From Schlegelella_A sp038234975 (lineage in GTDB: Bacteria; Pseudomonadota; Gammaproteobacteria; Burkholderiales; Burkholderiaceae_C), in NCBI GenBank assembly GCA_038234975.1, contig JBBSUK010000002.1:8051-72050 (forward strand): a stretch of 64,000 bases of DNA. Reading direction: 5' to 3'. The notes beneath the pieces were generated by a model, which did not search any database, had not been told where the DNA came from, and worked only from the letters and a program-made list of their open reading frames with translations. Made by a program: the position numbers and the translations under genes. Numbering within the stretch: the stretch's first letter is position 1; every line of letters begins with the position of its first letter. Shown piece by piece: positions 8,541 through 21,190 of this stretch.

Positions 8541-9245
8541 CTACGGCCTCGACCGAACCGGCCGGTCCGCTGCGGCATCGGTGGCTTGCATCGCGGCCGC
8601 CGGACCCGTCGTCGGCGTGGCCGGCATCATCCCCGCCGAGCGGGTCGCCCCGCTCGCAGCCGCCTGCGCGAGCGGGGCGCCGAGGTCGTTCTGCAGGTGA
8701 CGGATCCAGGCGACGATGGCCCAGCGGTCGCTCGCGTCGACCCGTCCCGCGTAGGAGTACATGATCCCGTAGCCGTGGGTCATCACATCGAAGAAGTGGC
8801 GGTCGGGCGCGGTGCGCAGGCGGACGAGGTGATACGAGGGCGGCGCCGGGAAGCCGCGCCGCGGCACGGGGCCGTCGCCGTCGCCGAGCGAGCTGTGGCA
8901 AGGCGCACAGTAGATCGTGTAGCGCTCCTGGCCGCGTGCGAGCATCGCCGGCGGCACGACAGCGGGCAGCGTCTGCTGCGCGTCGGCCGCATCGAGCGTG
9001 CGCACCGCCGCCTCGCCGCGGCGCCCGCTGGCGTTGGCCGCCGGCTCGCCCAGTGAGCGCGCCACCGCGCCGGGCGGCGCGCGGCGCGACGCCAGGCCGT
9101 CGTCCCAGAGCGGGCTCGTCGACGCCGGCTTCAGCTTCGGCTGGTCGTACATGTTGCGCACGATGCGTTCGCAGCCCGCCAGGCCCAGGCCGGCGGCGAG
9201 GGCGACCGCGACGGCGCCGGTGCGGCGATGAAGGTTCGTCGTCAT
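8541..9245 (-). CDS. actE: Alternative complex III monohaem cytochrome c lipoprotein ActE
   Basis: This 234-residue protein begins with a signal peptide and lipobox LAGC (C25), so it should be a lipid-anchored periplasmic protein. One haem c site is present, C113-A-P-C116-H117, and M162 in the GYGIMYSY segment is the likely axial ligand. The tail after about residue 190 is Ala/Pro/Thr-rich and low in complexity. ActE carries electrons from the complex III core toward cytochrome c or the caa3 oxidase. The ATG at 9245 overlaps the actD stop (ATGA). Confidence 0.92.
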   Translation of the reverse strand: MTTNLHRRTGAVAVALAAGLGLAGCERIVRNMYDQPKLKPASTSPLWDDGLASRRAPPGAVARSLGEPAANASGRRGEAAVRTLDAADAQQTLPAVVPPAMLARGQERYTIYCAPCHSSLGDGDGPVPRRGFPAPPSYHLVRLRTAPDRHFFDVMTHGYGIMYSYAGRVDASDRWAIVAWIRHLQNDLGAPLAQAAASGATRSAGMMPATPTTGPAAAMQATDAAADRPVRSRP

Positions 9246-9804
9246 GTCGGCTCGACGTCGCCAATGTCGATCGGATCGAGGCCTCGCAGGAAGGAACGCG
9301 TGCCTTCGCCGTCCCACGCCGGATCGTCGCTGCGCAGGCACAGGAAGAAGCGGTTGCGCGACGCGAGGTCGAAGTCCGGCGCCGAGAAGAGCGGATGGTG
9401 CAGCCGCGGCAGGCGGCTGCCGACGAACAGCGCCGCGACCGCCGCCAACGTGCCGCCGAGGACCGTCATCTCGAAGGTGATCGGGATGAACATCGGCCAG
9501 CTGTGCAGGGGCCGCCCGCCGATCACCTCGGGGTAGTCGACGACCGCCGAGTACCACTGCATGAAATAGGCGCCGAGGCCGCCGACGATGGCGCCGATCA
9601 GCGTCGCCGCCGGCACCCGCGACGGCTTGAAGCCGAGCGCGTCGGCGAGGCCGTCGATCACGAACGGCGAATACGCCTCGGCGTCGGCGTAGCCGGCTTC
9701 GCGGGCGCGCCGCGCCGCGTCGACGAGCGCGTCGGCGGTGGCGAACTCGGCGAGCAGCCCCCACGGCGGCGTCGCCGCTTCGGCGCGATCTGCTGCCACG
9801 GCGT

Positions 9805-9808
<4 letters not shown>
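9242..9808 (-). CDS. actD: Alternative complex III subunit ActD (DUF3341)
   Basis: This 188-residue protein starts with a soluble part (WGLLAEF, then a small alpha/beta segment ending YSPFVIDGL) and has two central helices (about 65-85 and 105-130). A hydrophilic C-terminus has the HHPLFSAPDF segment typical of DUF3341 proteins. ActD is a structural membrane subunit lying beside ActC/ActF. The GTG at 9808 overlaps the actC stop as GTGA and the TGA overlaps the actE ATG, so both ends are fixed by coupling. Confidence 0.9.
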
Positions 9809-14147
<4,339 letters not shown>

Positions 14148-14166
14148 GGGGTGCGACGCTGGTTCA

Positions 14167-14805
14167 TCACCGGTGGCAGGTCGAGCAGTCGGTCATGCGC
14201 CGGATGCTCTGCAGCGAGACCGAACGTGCCCAACCGTCGGCAACGGGTGGCTTCGGCGTCATCGAGAACACCTCGGCCGGCGGCCGCAGGTGCGGCCGCG
14301 GGTCGCGGTGGCAGTCGAGGCACCACTGCATGAGCAGCGGTGCGCTGCGCCATTCGAGCGGCATCTGGTCGACGCGGCCATGGCACTCGACGCAGGCGAC
14401 GCCCTTGGTGATGTGGATGCTGTGGTCGAAGTAGACGAAGTCGGGCAGCTTGTGCAGCTGCCGCCACGCGATCGGCGTTCCGGCGGTGGCGCTGCGGTGC
14501 AGCGGCGCGAGCGCCGGCGCGTCGAGATAGAGCTGGGAGTGGCACGTGAGGCAGGTGTGCGTGCTCGGCATCCCGGGGAAGGCCGCCGTCTCGACCGTCG
14601 TGTGGCAGTAGCGGCAGTCGATGCCGACGTCGCCGACGTGGTGCTTGTGGCTGAACGGGATCGGCTGCGACTGCGGCTCACCGGTGGCAGAGAACTCGCG
14701 CAGCGTCGCGCCCCATACAAGCGCCCCGGCCACCAGCGCCAGGACGATGGCCAGCATCGCGACCTTGACCGCGAGATTGGCCCGGCGGTCGAAGACTTGC
14801 GGCAT
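14167..14805 (-). CDS. actA: Alternative complex III pentahaem cytochrome c ActA
   Basis: This 212-residue membrane-anchored protein has one N-terminal helix (about 12-33) and five CxxCH haem sites, at 64-68, 85-89, 138-142, 162-166 and 207-211. Extra histidines (H53, H55, H56, H128, H131) can serve as axial ligands. It is the periplasmic multihaem subunit that receives electrons from ActB. This is the first gene of the operon. Its start lies 51 bases after the dctM stop on the same strand, so a promoter of its own could sit in or just before that gap. Its Shine-Dalgarno is weak (TTTTAAG directly before ATG). Confidence 0.94.
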   Translation of the reverse strand: MPQVFDRRANLAVKVAMLAIVLALVAGALVWGATLREFSATGEPQSQPIPFSHKHHVGDVGIDCRYCHTTVETAAFPGMPSTHTCLTCHSQLYLDAPALAPLHRSATAGTPIAWRQLHKLPDFVYFDHSIHITKGVACVECHGRVDQMPLEWRSAPLLMQWCLDCHRDPRPHLRPPAEVFSMTPKPPVADGWARSVSLQSIRRMTDCSTCHR

Positions 14806-14856
14806 CTTAAAAGTGGTGGGGACAGCTTGCTAGGGCAATCGGCGTTCCCGCACCGA

Positions 14857-16173
14857 CTACGGAATCAGCGCGCCGGGCAACCACGTCCCCAGCCCCGGCC
14901 ACAGCAGCAGCGCCACGAGCACGAGCAGCTCGAGCAGCAGGAACGGCATCGCGGCGCGGTAGACCTCGGCCAAGGTGATCGCGGGCGGCGCCACCCCCTT
15001 CATCACGAACAACAGGAGGCCGAACGGCGGGGTCAGGAAGCTGATCTCCATCGTCAGCAGGTACAGCACGCCGAGCCACAGCAGGTCGATGCCGGCGCTC
15101 TGCGCCATCGGGATGAACAGCGGCACCGTGATCATCAGCATGCTCACCTGATCGACGAAGCAGCCGAGGAACAGCAGGATCAGCACCATGCCGATGACGA
15201 GCCCGAAAGGCGACCAGCCGGCGTCGCGAACGACTGCGACGAGCCCGTCGCTGGCGCCGGAGAACGCGAGCAGTTGCGCGAAGGTGACCGAGGCGACGAT
15301 GATGAACAGCGTCATGACGCTGACCCGTGCCGTCTCGCGCAGCGAGGTCGTGAAGTTCGCCCACGTCAGCGACCGGTAGGCGAGCGCGGCAATGGCGGCG
15401 GCGACGCAGCCGAGCGCTGCCGATTCGGTCGGCGTGGCGATGCCGGCGACGAGGCTGCCGACCACCGCGACGAACACCAGCGACAGCGGCAGGACGTCGA
15501 CCACGAACGGACGAAAGCGCGCCCAGCCGCGCGCCGCGGGCGCGTCGTCTCGTGGCGCCTGCAACGGATCGACGACGCAGGCGGCGACGATGTAGCCGCA
15601 GAACAGCAGCGCCATCAGCAGCGCCGGCAGGATGCCGGCGACCAGCAGCTTCGAGATCGAGATGCCGGCCAGGCTGCCGAGGAGCACCGCGAGCGCAGAC
15701 GGCGGGATCAGCATGGCGATGCCGCCGGTGGCCATGATGGGCCCCATCGCGATGCGCGGCGAGTAGCCGCGCTTGAGCATCTCGGGCAGCAGCGCGCTGC
15801 CGAGCATGGCGGTGTTGGCGAGCGACGAGCCGGAGAGCGCCGCGAACACCGTGCCGCCGACGACGCTGACGATCGGCAGCCGCCCCGGCAGCTTCGCGAT
15901 CAGCTTCTCGATCGCGTCGATCGCCCGGAACGCGACGCCGCTGTGCAGCAGGATTTCGCCCATCAGGATGAAGAGCGGGATCGGCGCGAGCGAATAGTTC
16001 GTCAGCGCCGTCACGGAGTTGCGCACCATCTGCAGCAGCCCCGCGTCGCCGCCCAGGAAGACGAGCGCGCCGATGATGTTGACGGCGAAGAAGGCGAACG
16101 CGACCGGCACGCCGAGCAGCAGCAGCGCGCACAGCGGGCCGAGCATCGTCAGCAGCGCGAGATACCAGGTCAT
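14857..16173 (-). CDS. dctM: TRAP transporter large permease subunit (DctM)
   Basis: This 438-residue membrane protein has about 12 helices and re-entrant segments. The conserved DctM features are visible: a PIPLFILMGE segment near 65, a SGSSLANTAMLG stretch near 117, a GGIAML-IPPS motif near 152 and a TPTESAALG motif in the second half. It is the Na+- or H+-driven channel subunit of a tripartite uptake system for carboxylate-type substrates. It follows dctQ by 15 bases. The substrate cannot be read from the sequence. Confidence 0.94.
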   Translation of the reverse strand: MTWYLALLTMLGPLCALLLLGVPVAFAFFAVNIIGALVFLGGDAGLLQMVRNSVTALTNYSLAPIPLFILMGEILLHSGVAFRAIDAIEKLIAKLPGRLPIVSVVGGTVFAALSGSSLANTAMLGSALLPEMLKRGYSPRIAMGPIMATGGIAMLIPPSALAVLLGSLAGISISKLLVAGILPALLMALLFCGYIVAACVVDPLQAPRDDAPAARGWARFRPFVVDVLPLSLVFVAVVGSLVAGIATPTESAALGCVAAAIAALAYRSLTWANFTTSLRETARVSVMTLFIIVASVTFAQLLAFSGASDGLVAVVRDAGWSPFGLVIGMVLILLFLGCFVDQVSMLMITVPLFIPMAQSAGIDLLWLGVLYLLTMEISFLTPPFGLLLFVMKGVAPPAITLAEVYRAAMPFLLLELLVLVALLLWPGLGTWLPGALIP

Positions 16174-16188
16174 GGCGGTGCGCCGAGA

Positions 16189-16701
16189 TCAGGCCGATGC
16201 AGCGGCGGCGTCTCGACCACCCGCCAGCCGGCGCACGAACTCGAGCGTGAGCAGGAGCGCCGAGACGACGACCACGGCATACAACCACCACTCCGCGAAC
16301 ACCAGCGTCTTCAGGACGATGCCGCCGCTCGCCCACGAGCGCCAGGCGACGCGAGCGGCATAGACGAGCAGCGTCAGCGACACCGCCAGGCCGAGCGCGT
16401 CGGCGGCGACGTGCGCCGCGGCGGCGACGCGCTCCGGCAGCGCCCGAACCGCAAAGTCGACGCGGACGTGGCCGCCTTGCCGCAGCAGCCATGGCGCGGC
16501 GAGGAACGTCGTCGCGAAGAGCGCGTACTCGACGAGCTCGGCGAGCCCGCGCACCGTGGCGCCGCTGGCGCTGCGGCGCAGGACGTCGAACGTGGTGGCG
16601 AGCGCCATCGCCGCGAACACGGCGCCGGCGGCGACGCCGAGCGAGTCGAGGAAGCGCGCGTAGGCCGTGCGCCTCGCCGCGGCGCCTTCCCCGGAAGCCA
16701 T
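16189..16701 (-). CDS. dctQ: TRAP transporter small permease subunit (DctQ)
   Basis: This 170-residue protein has four hydrophobic helices, the DctQ plan. It contains the family segments RGLAELVEYALFATTFLAAP and GGHVRVDF and a Glu-Trp-Trp stretch (AEWWLYAVVV) near the C-terminus. It links the binding protein to the large permease. The ATG at 16701 lies 8 bases after the dctP stop. Upstream in-frame codons belong to another frame of dctP. Confidence 0.9.
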   Translation of the reverse strand: MASGEGAAARRTAYARFLDSLGVAAGAVFAAMALATTFDVLRRSASGATVRGLAELVEYALFATTFLAAPWLLRQGGHVRVDFAVRALPERVAAAAHVAADALGLAVSLTLLVYAARVAWRSWASGGIVLKTLVFAEWWLYAVVVVSALLLTLEFVRRLAGGRDAAAASA

Positions 16702-16709
16702 CGCGTGCG

Positions 16710-17681
16710 TCAGCGTGCGAGCAGGCGGCGCAACTCGTCGGCCTGTTGCGGCGCAGTCTCTTTCACGTAAGCCCAGCCGGCCTCGCGCGCCGTGTTGAGC
16801 CACGTCTCGCGATCCTTGCCCTCGAATGTGATGGTCTTGATGCCGGCAGCCGCCTGTCGCTTCTGGTCGGCGACGTTCAGGGCAGCGTTGTCGGCGTTGG
16901 TCGCCTCGATCTCGGTCGCGACGCGCTGCAGCAGCGCCCGCTGCTTGTCGTTGAGCTTCGTCTTCCAGGTGTCGAGGTTGACCAGGAAGTTGACGTCGAC
17001 GGCGTAGAAGCCGGGATCGACGCGGTACTTCGTCTTCTCCTGCCAGCCGAGGTCGAAGATGCCCTGGCTCGGCCAGCCGTAGCCGTCGATGACGTTGCGC
17101 TCCAGCGCCGTGTAGACCTCGCCCGGCGCGGTCTGCACGAGGTTGGCGCCGAGCGCCGTGAAGAAGGCGCGGTAGACCGGCGTGACGCGGATCGTCAGGC
17201 CGTGCAGGTCGGGCTTGCCGATCGGCTTGGTGAGGTAGAGGTGGAACGGCGCACCGTCGCCGACGCGCGCCAGGTACCAGGCGTTGACCTTCTCGTTGTG
17301 CAGCTTGTTGAGGTACTCCCAGGCGCCGTTCTTGCGCTGCTCCTGGATCGTGCGCTCGGCTAGCTTGAGCGCGTCGGCCGCGGGCAGCAGGTTGGTGTAG
17401 AAAGCGCCGGTCACGTTGGCGATGTCGACCACGCCGTTCTTCACCGCGTTGCCGACCTCGAACGGCGGCATCGCCTTCGGCCCGCCGATGTAGTTGATGT
17501 GGACGAGGCCCTTGCCCTCGTCGTTGACGCGCTTGATGAAGGCCTCGAACGGCTTGGCGAAGGCGCTGCCTTCCTGGAACGCGTTGATGGCGCGCAGCGT
17601 CACTTCCTGCGCTGCGGCGAGGCTCGGGGCGACGCACAGTGCCGCGACGGCCAGCGCCGCCGAGAGGGTCTTCGGGTTCAT
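16710..17681 (-). CDS. dctP: TRAP transporter substrate-binding protein (DctP)
   Basis: This 323-residue periplasmic protein has a cleavable signal peptide ending AAAQ near residue 25. The two-lobe DctP fold is recognisable from the RAxNAFQEGSAF start, the GGPKAMPPFEVGNAV segment and an IRVTPVYRAFFTALGAN stretch, whose Arg normally salt-bridges a substrate carboxylate. It delivers an organic acid to DctQM. It is the first gene of the dctPQM operon, and the region before it (17682-17752) would hold the promoter. The substrate is unknown. Confidence 0.93.
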   Translation of the reverse strand: MNPKTLSAALAVAALCVAPSLAAAQEVTLRAINAFQEGSAFAKPFEAFIKRVNDEGKGLVHINYIGGPKAMPPFEVGNAVKNGVVDIANVTGAFYTNLLPAADALKLAERTIQEQRKNGAWEYLNKLHNEKVNAWYLARVGDGAPFHLYLTKPIGKPDLHGLTIRVTPVYRAFFTALGANLVQTAPGEVYTALERNVIDGYGWPSQGIFDLGWQEKTKYRVDPGFYAVDVNFLVNLDTWKTKLNDKQRALLQRVATEIEATNADNAALNVADQKRQAAAGIKTITFEGKDRETWLNTAREAGWAYVKETAPQQADELRRLLAR

Positions 17682-17752
17682 CGATCGATCTCCGGCGGTC
17701 GGTTGATCGCGGGGATGCTACCCCTCACGGCGCGTCGGCCCCGCCGGTGATG

Positions 17753-18178
17753 TCAGCTCGCGGCGACCTTCCAGTTGAGCGTCTGCGGCTTTGCGCCGAC
17801 CTTGACCGTGCGCGATTCGGACTTGCCCGCCATCGTCGTCGTGATGCGGAAGTCGCCCGGCCGGAGCGCGACCATGACGATCGGACCGGCCTGCTCGATC
17901 TCGAGCACACTCGTGGAGCCTCGCTTGATCGTCAAGCGATCGGCGATCGCGTAGTCGCCTGCGGCCGCGCTGTAGACGATCCGCAGGGAGAAGTCGCCCT
18001 GCATCCGTTTCATTGCTTCCTGCGATTCGGCGCCTGTCCCGCCGACGACATAGCGGATACCGGTCGGTGAGGTGAGAACCTGCGGCATCGCGGACGCGCC
18101 CGGGTCGGCGGCGAAGGCGGCGACGGTCGACGCCGCAGCCAGCGCGACGGTGAGGGCGAACCGGCGGAACTCGGGCAT
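17753..18178 (-). CDS. Secreted hypothetical protein, carboxypeptidase-regulatory-like beta domain
   Basis: This 141-residue protein has a signal peptide (cleavage near AFAADP, residue 24). A beta-rich domain follows, with a PTGIRYVVGG segment, a ratchet of short strands and the pattern ALRPGDFRITTTMAGKSE. That pattern resembles the transthyretin-like or carboxypeptidase-regulatory-like folds found in periplasmic proteins. No catalytic residues are evident. It sits alone between the dctP gene and an ABC permease, all on the same strand, with gaps of about 70 and 100 bases. Function unknown. Confidence 0.65.
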   Translation of the reverse strand: MPEFRRFALTVALAAASTVAAFAADPGASAMPQVLTSPTGIRYVVGGTGAESQEAMKRMQGDFSLRIVYSAAAGDYAIADRLTIKRGSTSVLEIEQAGPIVMVALRPGDFRITTTMAGKSESRTVKVGAKPQTLNWKVAAS

Positions 18179-18277
18179 GGCCGAAGGATCGGCGCGCGCT
18201 CGGCCGGCGCGGATCAGCGTGCGCCCATCGTTCCTGTCGGACGGCGCCTGATCACGCCGCGCGGCAGGCTGCCGCCA

Positions 18278-19081
18278 TCACAGCTTCTCGGTCTCCCCGG
18301 CCGCCGGCTGCCAGCGCATCAGCCGCTTCTCTACTCTGCCGACGGTCGCGTCGAGCGCCAGCGCGAACACCGTCAGCACGAGGATGCCGGCCATCACGGT
18401 GTTGATGTCGAACGCGCCCTCGGCCTGCAGGATCAGGTAGCCGACGCCGCGCGAGCTGCCGAGGTACTCCCCCACCACCGCGCCGACGAACGCCAGGCCG
18501 ACCGACGTGTGCAGCGAGCTGAAGACCCAGCTCGTCGCGCTCGGCAGGTAGACGTGGCGCAGCAGCTGCCGGCGCGACGCACCGAGCATGCGCGCGTTGG
18601 CGAGCACGACCGGGCTCACTTCCTTGACGCCCTGGTAGACGTTGAAGAAGACGATGAAGAACACGAGGGTCACGCCGAGCGCGACCTTGCTGGCGATGCC
18701 GAGTCCGAACCAGACGGCGAAGATCGGCGCCAGGATCACCCGCGGCATGCTGTTGGCGGCCTTGATGTACGGGTCGGCGACGGCGGCGGCGAACGGGCTG
18801 AGCGCGAGCCACAGGCCGATCGCGAGGCCCAGGCCGGTGCCGATGGCGAACGCGAGCAGCGTCTCGACGAGCGTCACCCACAGGTGCTGGTAGATGTCGC
18901 GGTTGACGACGAACCAGTCCCAGATGCGGCCGAAGATCTGCAGCGGCTCGCCGAAGAAGAACGCCGCCTGCCGGTCGTTGTCGAACATGAAGGGCGGGAT
19001 CAGCCCCGGCGTGGTCAGCGCGTACCAGGCGACGAACACGGTCACCAGCAGGGCGAGCTGCCACACACGAAGGTATTTCAT
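18278..19081 (-). CDS. ABC transporter permease, SsuC/TauC-type
   Basis: This 267-residue membrane protein has six predicted helices and the EAA loop of binding-protein-dependent permeases (GVKEVSPVVLANARMLGAS), which contacts the ATPase. Gene content fits the SsuABC/TauABC/ThiXYZ group that imports sulphonates, nitrate-like ions or pyrimidine precursors. Its partners, the ATPase at 20343-21155 and the binding protein at 21191-22222, are on the same strand but separated from it by an aminotransferase gene on the opposite strand. It would therefore need its own promoter in the 42 bases between 19081 and 19124. Confidence 0.9.
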   Translation of the reverse strand: MKYLRVWQLALLVTVFVAWYALTTPGLIPPFMFDNDRQAAFFFGEPLQIFGRIWDWFVVNRDIYQHLWVTLVETLLAFAIGTGLGLAIGLWLALSPFAAAVADPYIKAANSMPRVILAPIFAVWFGLGIASKVALGVTLVFFIVFFNVYQGVKEVSPVVLANARMLGASRRQLLRHVYLPSATSWVFSSLHTSVGLAFVGAVVGEYLGSSRGVGYLILQAEGAFDINTVMAGILVLTVFALALDATVGRVEKRLMRWQPAAGETEKL

Positions 19082-19123
19082 CGGCGGCGGTGGTCGTCGG
19101 AGTCGAAAGGGCAGCGGGAGAGA

Positions 19124-20338
19124 ATGACCGCGATGCTAAGTCCGCGTCCGAACGCCATGCGCAGTCAGTCGACCGGCGACCCGCCACCGCTGCCCGCGCG
19201 CGGCGCGGCGGTCACGCCGTTTCACGCCGGCGCGATCGGCATGCGCGCCTTCGCCCGCCAGCGCGACGGGCTGCCCGTCTTTCCGATGCATTTCGGCCAG
19301 CCGACGGCGGGCATCCCGCGCCTCGCCCGCGAGGCCGCGCACGCGCGGCTCGACCGCGACGCGAGCGGCTACTGGGAGTCGGCGGCGCTGCGCGAGCGCA
19401 TCGCCCGTCACTACGGCGACGAGCACGGCATCGACCTCGACCCCCGCCGCGTGCTCCTCACCGCCGGCGCGAGCGCCGGGCTGGTCGCCGTGTTCACGGC
19501 GATGTTCGCCGCCGGCGACCGCGTCGGCGTTGCCAGGCCCGGCTATCCCGCGTACCGCAACGCGCTCGTCGCGCTCGGCCGCGTGCCGGTGGAGATCGAC
19601 TGCGGCGCGGCCGCGAACTTCCGACTCGCGCCGGCGATGCTCGACGCGCTGCCCGAGCCGCTGCACGGCCTCGTCGTCGCGAGCCCCGCCAACCCGACCG
19701 GCGCGATGCTGTCGCGCGACGAGCTCGCCGCGCTCGTCGAACGCTGCCGGAGCAGCCGCACGCGGATCGTCTCCGACGAGATCTACCACGGCATCTCGTT
19801 CGGCCGCGCGAGCACCACCGCACTCGCGCTCGACGCCGACGCGATCGTGCTGAACAGTTTCTCGAAGCTGTTCCGCATGCCGGGCTGGCGGCTGGGCTGG
19901 CTGGTCGCGCCCGAGCACTGCGTCGATCGACTCTCGGCCTGTCTCATCAACCTATTCCTCACGCCCGCAAGCATCTCGCAGCACGCCGCGCTCGCCGCCT
20001 TCGACGACCGCGAGGAGCTCGACGCGTCGGTGGCGCAGTACGCGCACAACCGCGCCCGCCTGCTCGAGTCGCTGCCGCGCCTGGGCCTTTCGGGCATCGC
20101 CCCGCCCGACGGCGCCTTCTACATCTACGCCGACGTCGGCCACCTCACCGGCGACAGCCTCGCCTTCTGCCACCGCCTGCTCGACGAGACCGGCATCGCC
20201 ACCGCGCCCGGCATCGACTTCGACCCGATCGACGGGCACCGCTGGATCCGCTTCTCGTTCGCGCTCTCCGGCGCCGAGCTCGACGAGGCCCTGGCGCGAC
20301 TGGAGCCCTGGCTCGCGGCGCAGCCGCGCCTCGGCTGA
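19124..20338 (+). CDS. Class I/II pyridoxal-phosphate aminotransferase
   Basis: This 404-residue fold-type I aminotransferase has the Schiff-base lysine at K248 in SFSK. N190 with Pro-Thr-Gly, D218, Y221 and R256 make up the cofactor site. The NPTG and SDEIYHGISF segments are typical of the aspartate/alanine/aromatic aminotransferase group. The ATG at 19124 has GGGAG about 5 bases upstream; later ATGs at 19133 and 19157 are possible starts. The gene runs opposite to its neighbours, between the permease and ATPase of one ABC importer, and ends 4 bases from the ATPase stop. The amino donor and acceptor are unknown. Confidence 0.9.
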   Translation: MTAMLSPRPNAMRSQSTGDPPPLPARGAAVTPFHAGAIGMRAFARQRDGLPVFPMHFGQPTAGIPRLAREAAHARLDRDASGYWESAALRERIARHYGDEHGIDLDPRRVLLTAGASAGLVAVFTAMFAAGDRVGVARPGYPAYRNALVALGRVPVEIDCGAAANFRLAPAMLDALPEPLHGLVVASPANPTGAMLSRDELAALVERCRSSRTRIVSDEIYHGISFGRASTTALALDADAIVLNSFSKLFRMPGWRLGWLVAPEHCVDRLSACLINLFLTPASISQHAALAAFDDREELDASVAQYAHNRARLLESLPRLGLSGIAPPDGAFYIYADVGHLTGDSLAFCHRLLDETGIATAPGIDFDPIDGHRWIRFSFALSGAELDEALARLEPWLAAQPRLG

Positions 20339-20342
20339 CGAC

Positions 20343-21155
20343 TCAGGCTGCGAGCTGCTGCCGATAGCCGGCCAGCACCTCCCCGCGCAGCACCGACCAG
20401 ATCGCCTCGTGCAGCGCCACGAAGCGCGGCGTGTTGCGCACCTCGGCGACGTCGCGCGGCCGCGGCAGGTCGACCGCGAACTCGCCGAGCGGGTGCGACG
20501 CCGGCCCGGCCGAGAGCACGACGACGCGGTCCGACAGCGCGATCGCCTCGTCGAGGTCGTGGGTGATGAAGAGCACCGCCTTCTTCTTCTCCGCCCAGAG
20601 CGCGAGCACCTCGTTTTCCATGAGCTGGCGGGTCTGGATGTCGAGCGCGGAGAAGGGCTCGTCCATCAGGATGAGGTCGGGGTCGAGGGCGAGCGTCTGC
20701 GCCAGGCTGACGCGCTTGCGCATGCCGCCCGAGAGCTGGTGCGGGTAGCGATCGCCGAAGCCGCCGAGGCCGACGCGGCGCAGCCACGCGTCGGCGGCCG
20801 CGGAAGCGTCGGCGTCGCCGCGAAACTCGAGCCCCGCGGCGACGTTGGCGTGCGCCGAGCGCCACGGCATCAGGCTCTCGGCCTGGAACATGTAGCCGGC
20901 GCGGCGGTTGATGCCGGCCAGCGGCTCGCCGAACACGCGCACCGTGCCGGCGCTCGGTTCGAGCAGGCCGGCGGCGACGTTGAGCAGCGTGCTCTTGCCG
21001 CAGCCCGTCGGGCCGACGACGGCGACGAACTCGCCGGCGGCGATCGACAGCGTGACGTCGCGCACCGCCGTGTAGCCGCGCTCGTCGCGCGCCCGCGGCG
21101 CGAACGTGCAGGTCACGGCGTCGAGTTCGAGGGCTGCGCTTGCGCCCGGCGTCAC
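20343..21155 (-). CDS. ABC transporter ATP-binding protein, SsuB/TauB-type
   Basis: This 270-residue ATPase has Walker A GPTGCGKST (48-56), the Q-loop in the YMFQ segment, signature LSGGM, Walker B LILMDEP and an H-loop in FITHDLDEA. A GTG at 21155 is taken as start because AGGAG lies 8 bases upstream. The 35-base gap to the binding-protein gene supports one transcript. It powers import by the permease encoded at 18278-19081. The substrate class is that of sulphonate, nitrate or pyrimidine-precursor importers; the exact one is unknown. Confidence 0.93.
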   Translation of the reverse strand: MTPGASAALELDAVTCTFAPRARDERGYTAVRDVTLSIAAGEFVAVVGPTGCGKSTLLNVAAGLLEPSAGTVRVFGEPLAGINRRAGYMFQAESLMPWRSAHANVAAGLEFRGDADASAAADAWLRRVGLGGFGDRYPHQLSGGMRKRVSLAQTLALDPDLILMDEPFSALDIQTRQLMENEVLALWAEKKKAVLFITHDLDEAIALSDRVVVLSAGPASHPLGEFAVDLPRPRDVAEVRNTPRFVALHEAIWSVLRGEVLAGYRQQLAA

Positions 21156-21190
21156 GGCCTTGCTCCTGCGATCGCCCGACGCATCCGGCC

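Noticed and set aside
14806..14830. TTAAAAGTGGTGGGGACAG before actA as a REP-like mobile repeat
   Set aside because: It resembles short repeats I recall from other proteobacteria, but only one copy was noticed here and no transposase gene is present.
18191..18225. Imperfect inverted repeat GGCGCGCGCT / AGCGTGCGCC as terminator
   Set aside because: One mismatch, a 15-base loop and no T-run; such pairs occur by chance at this GC content.
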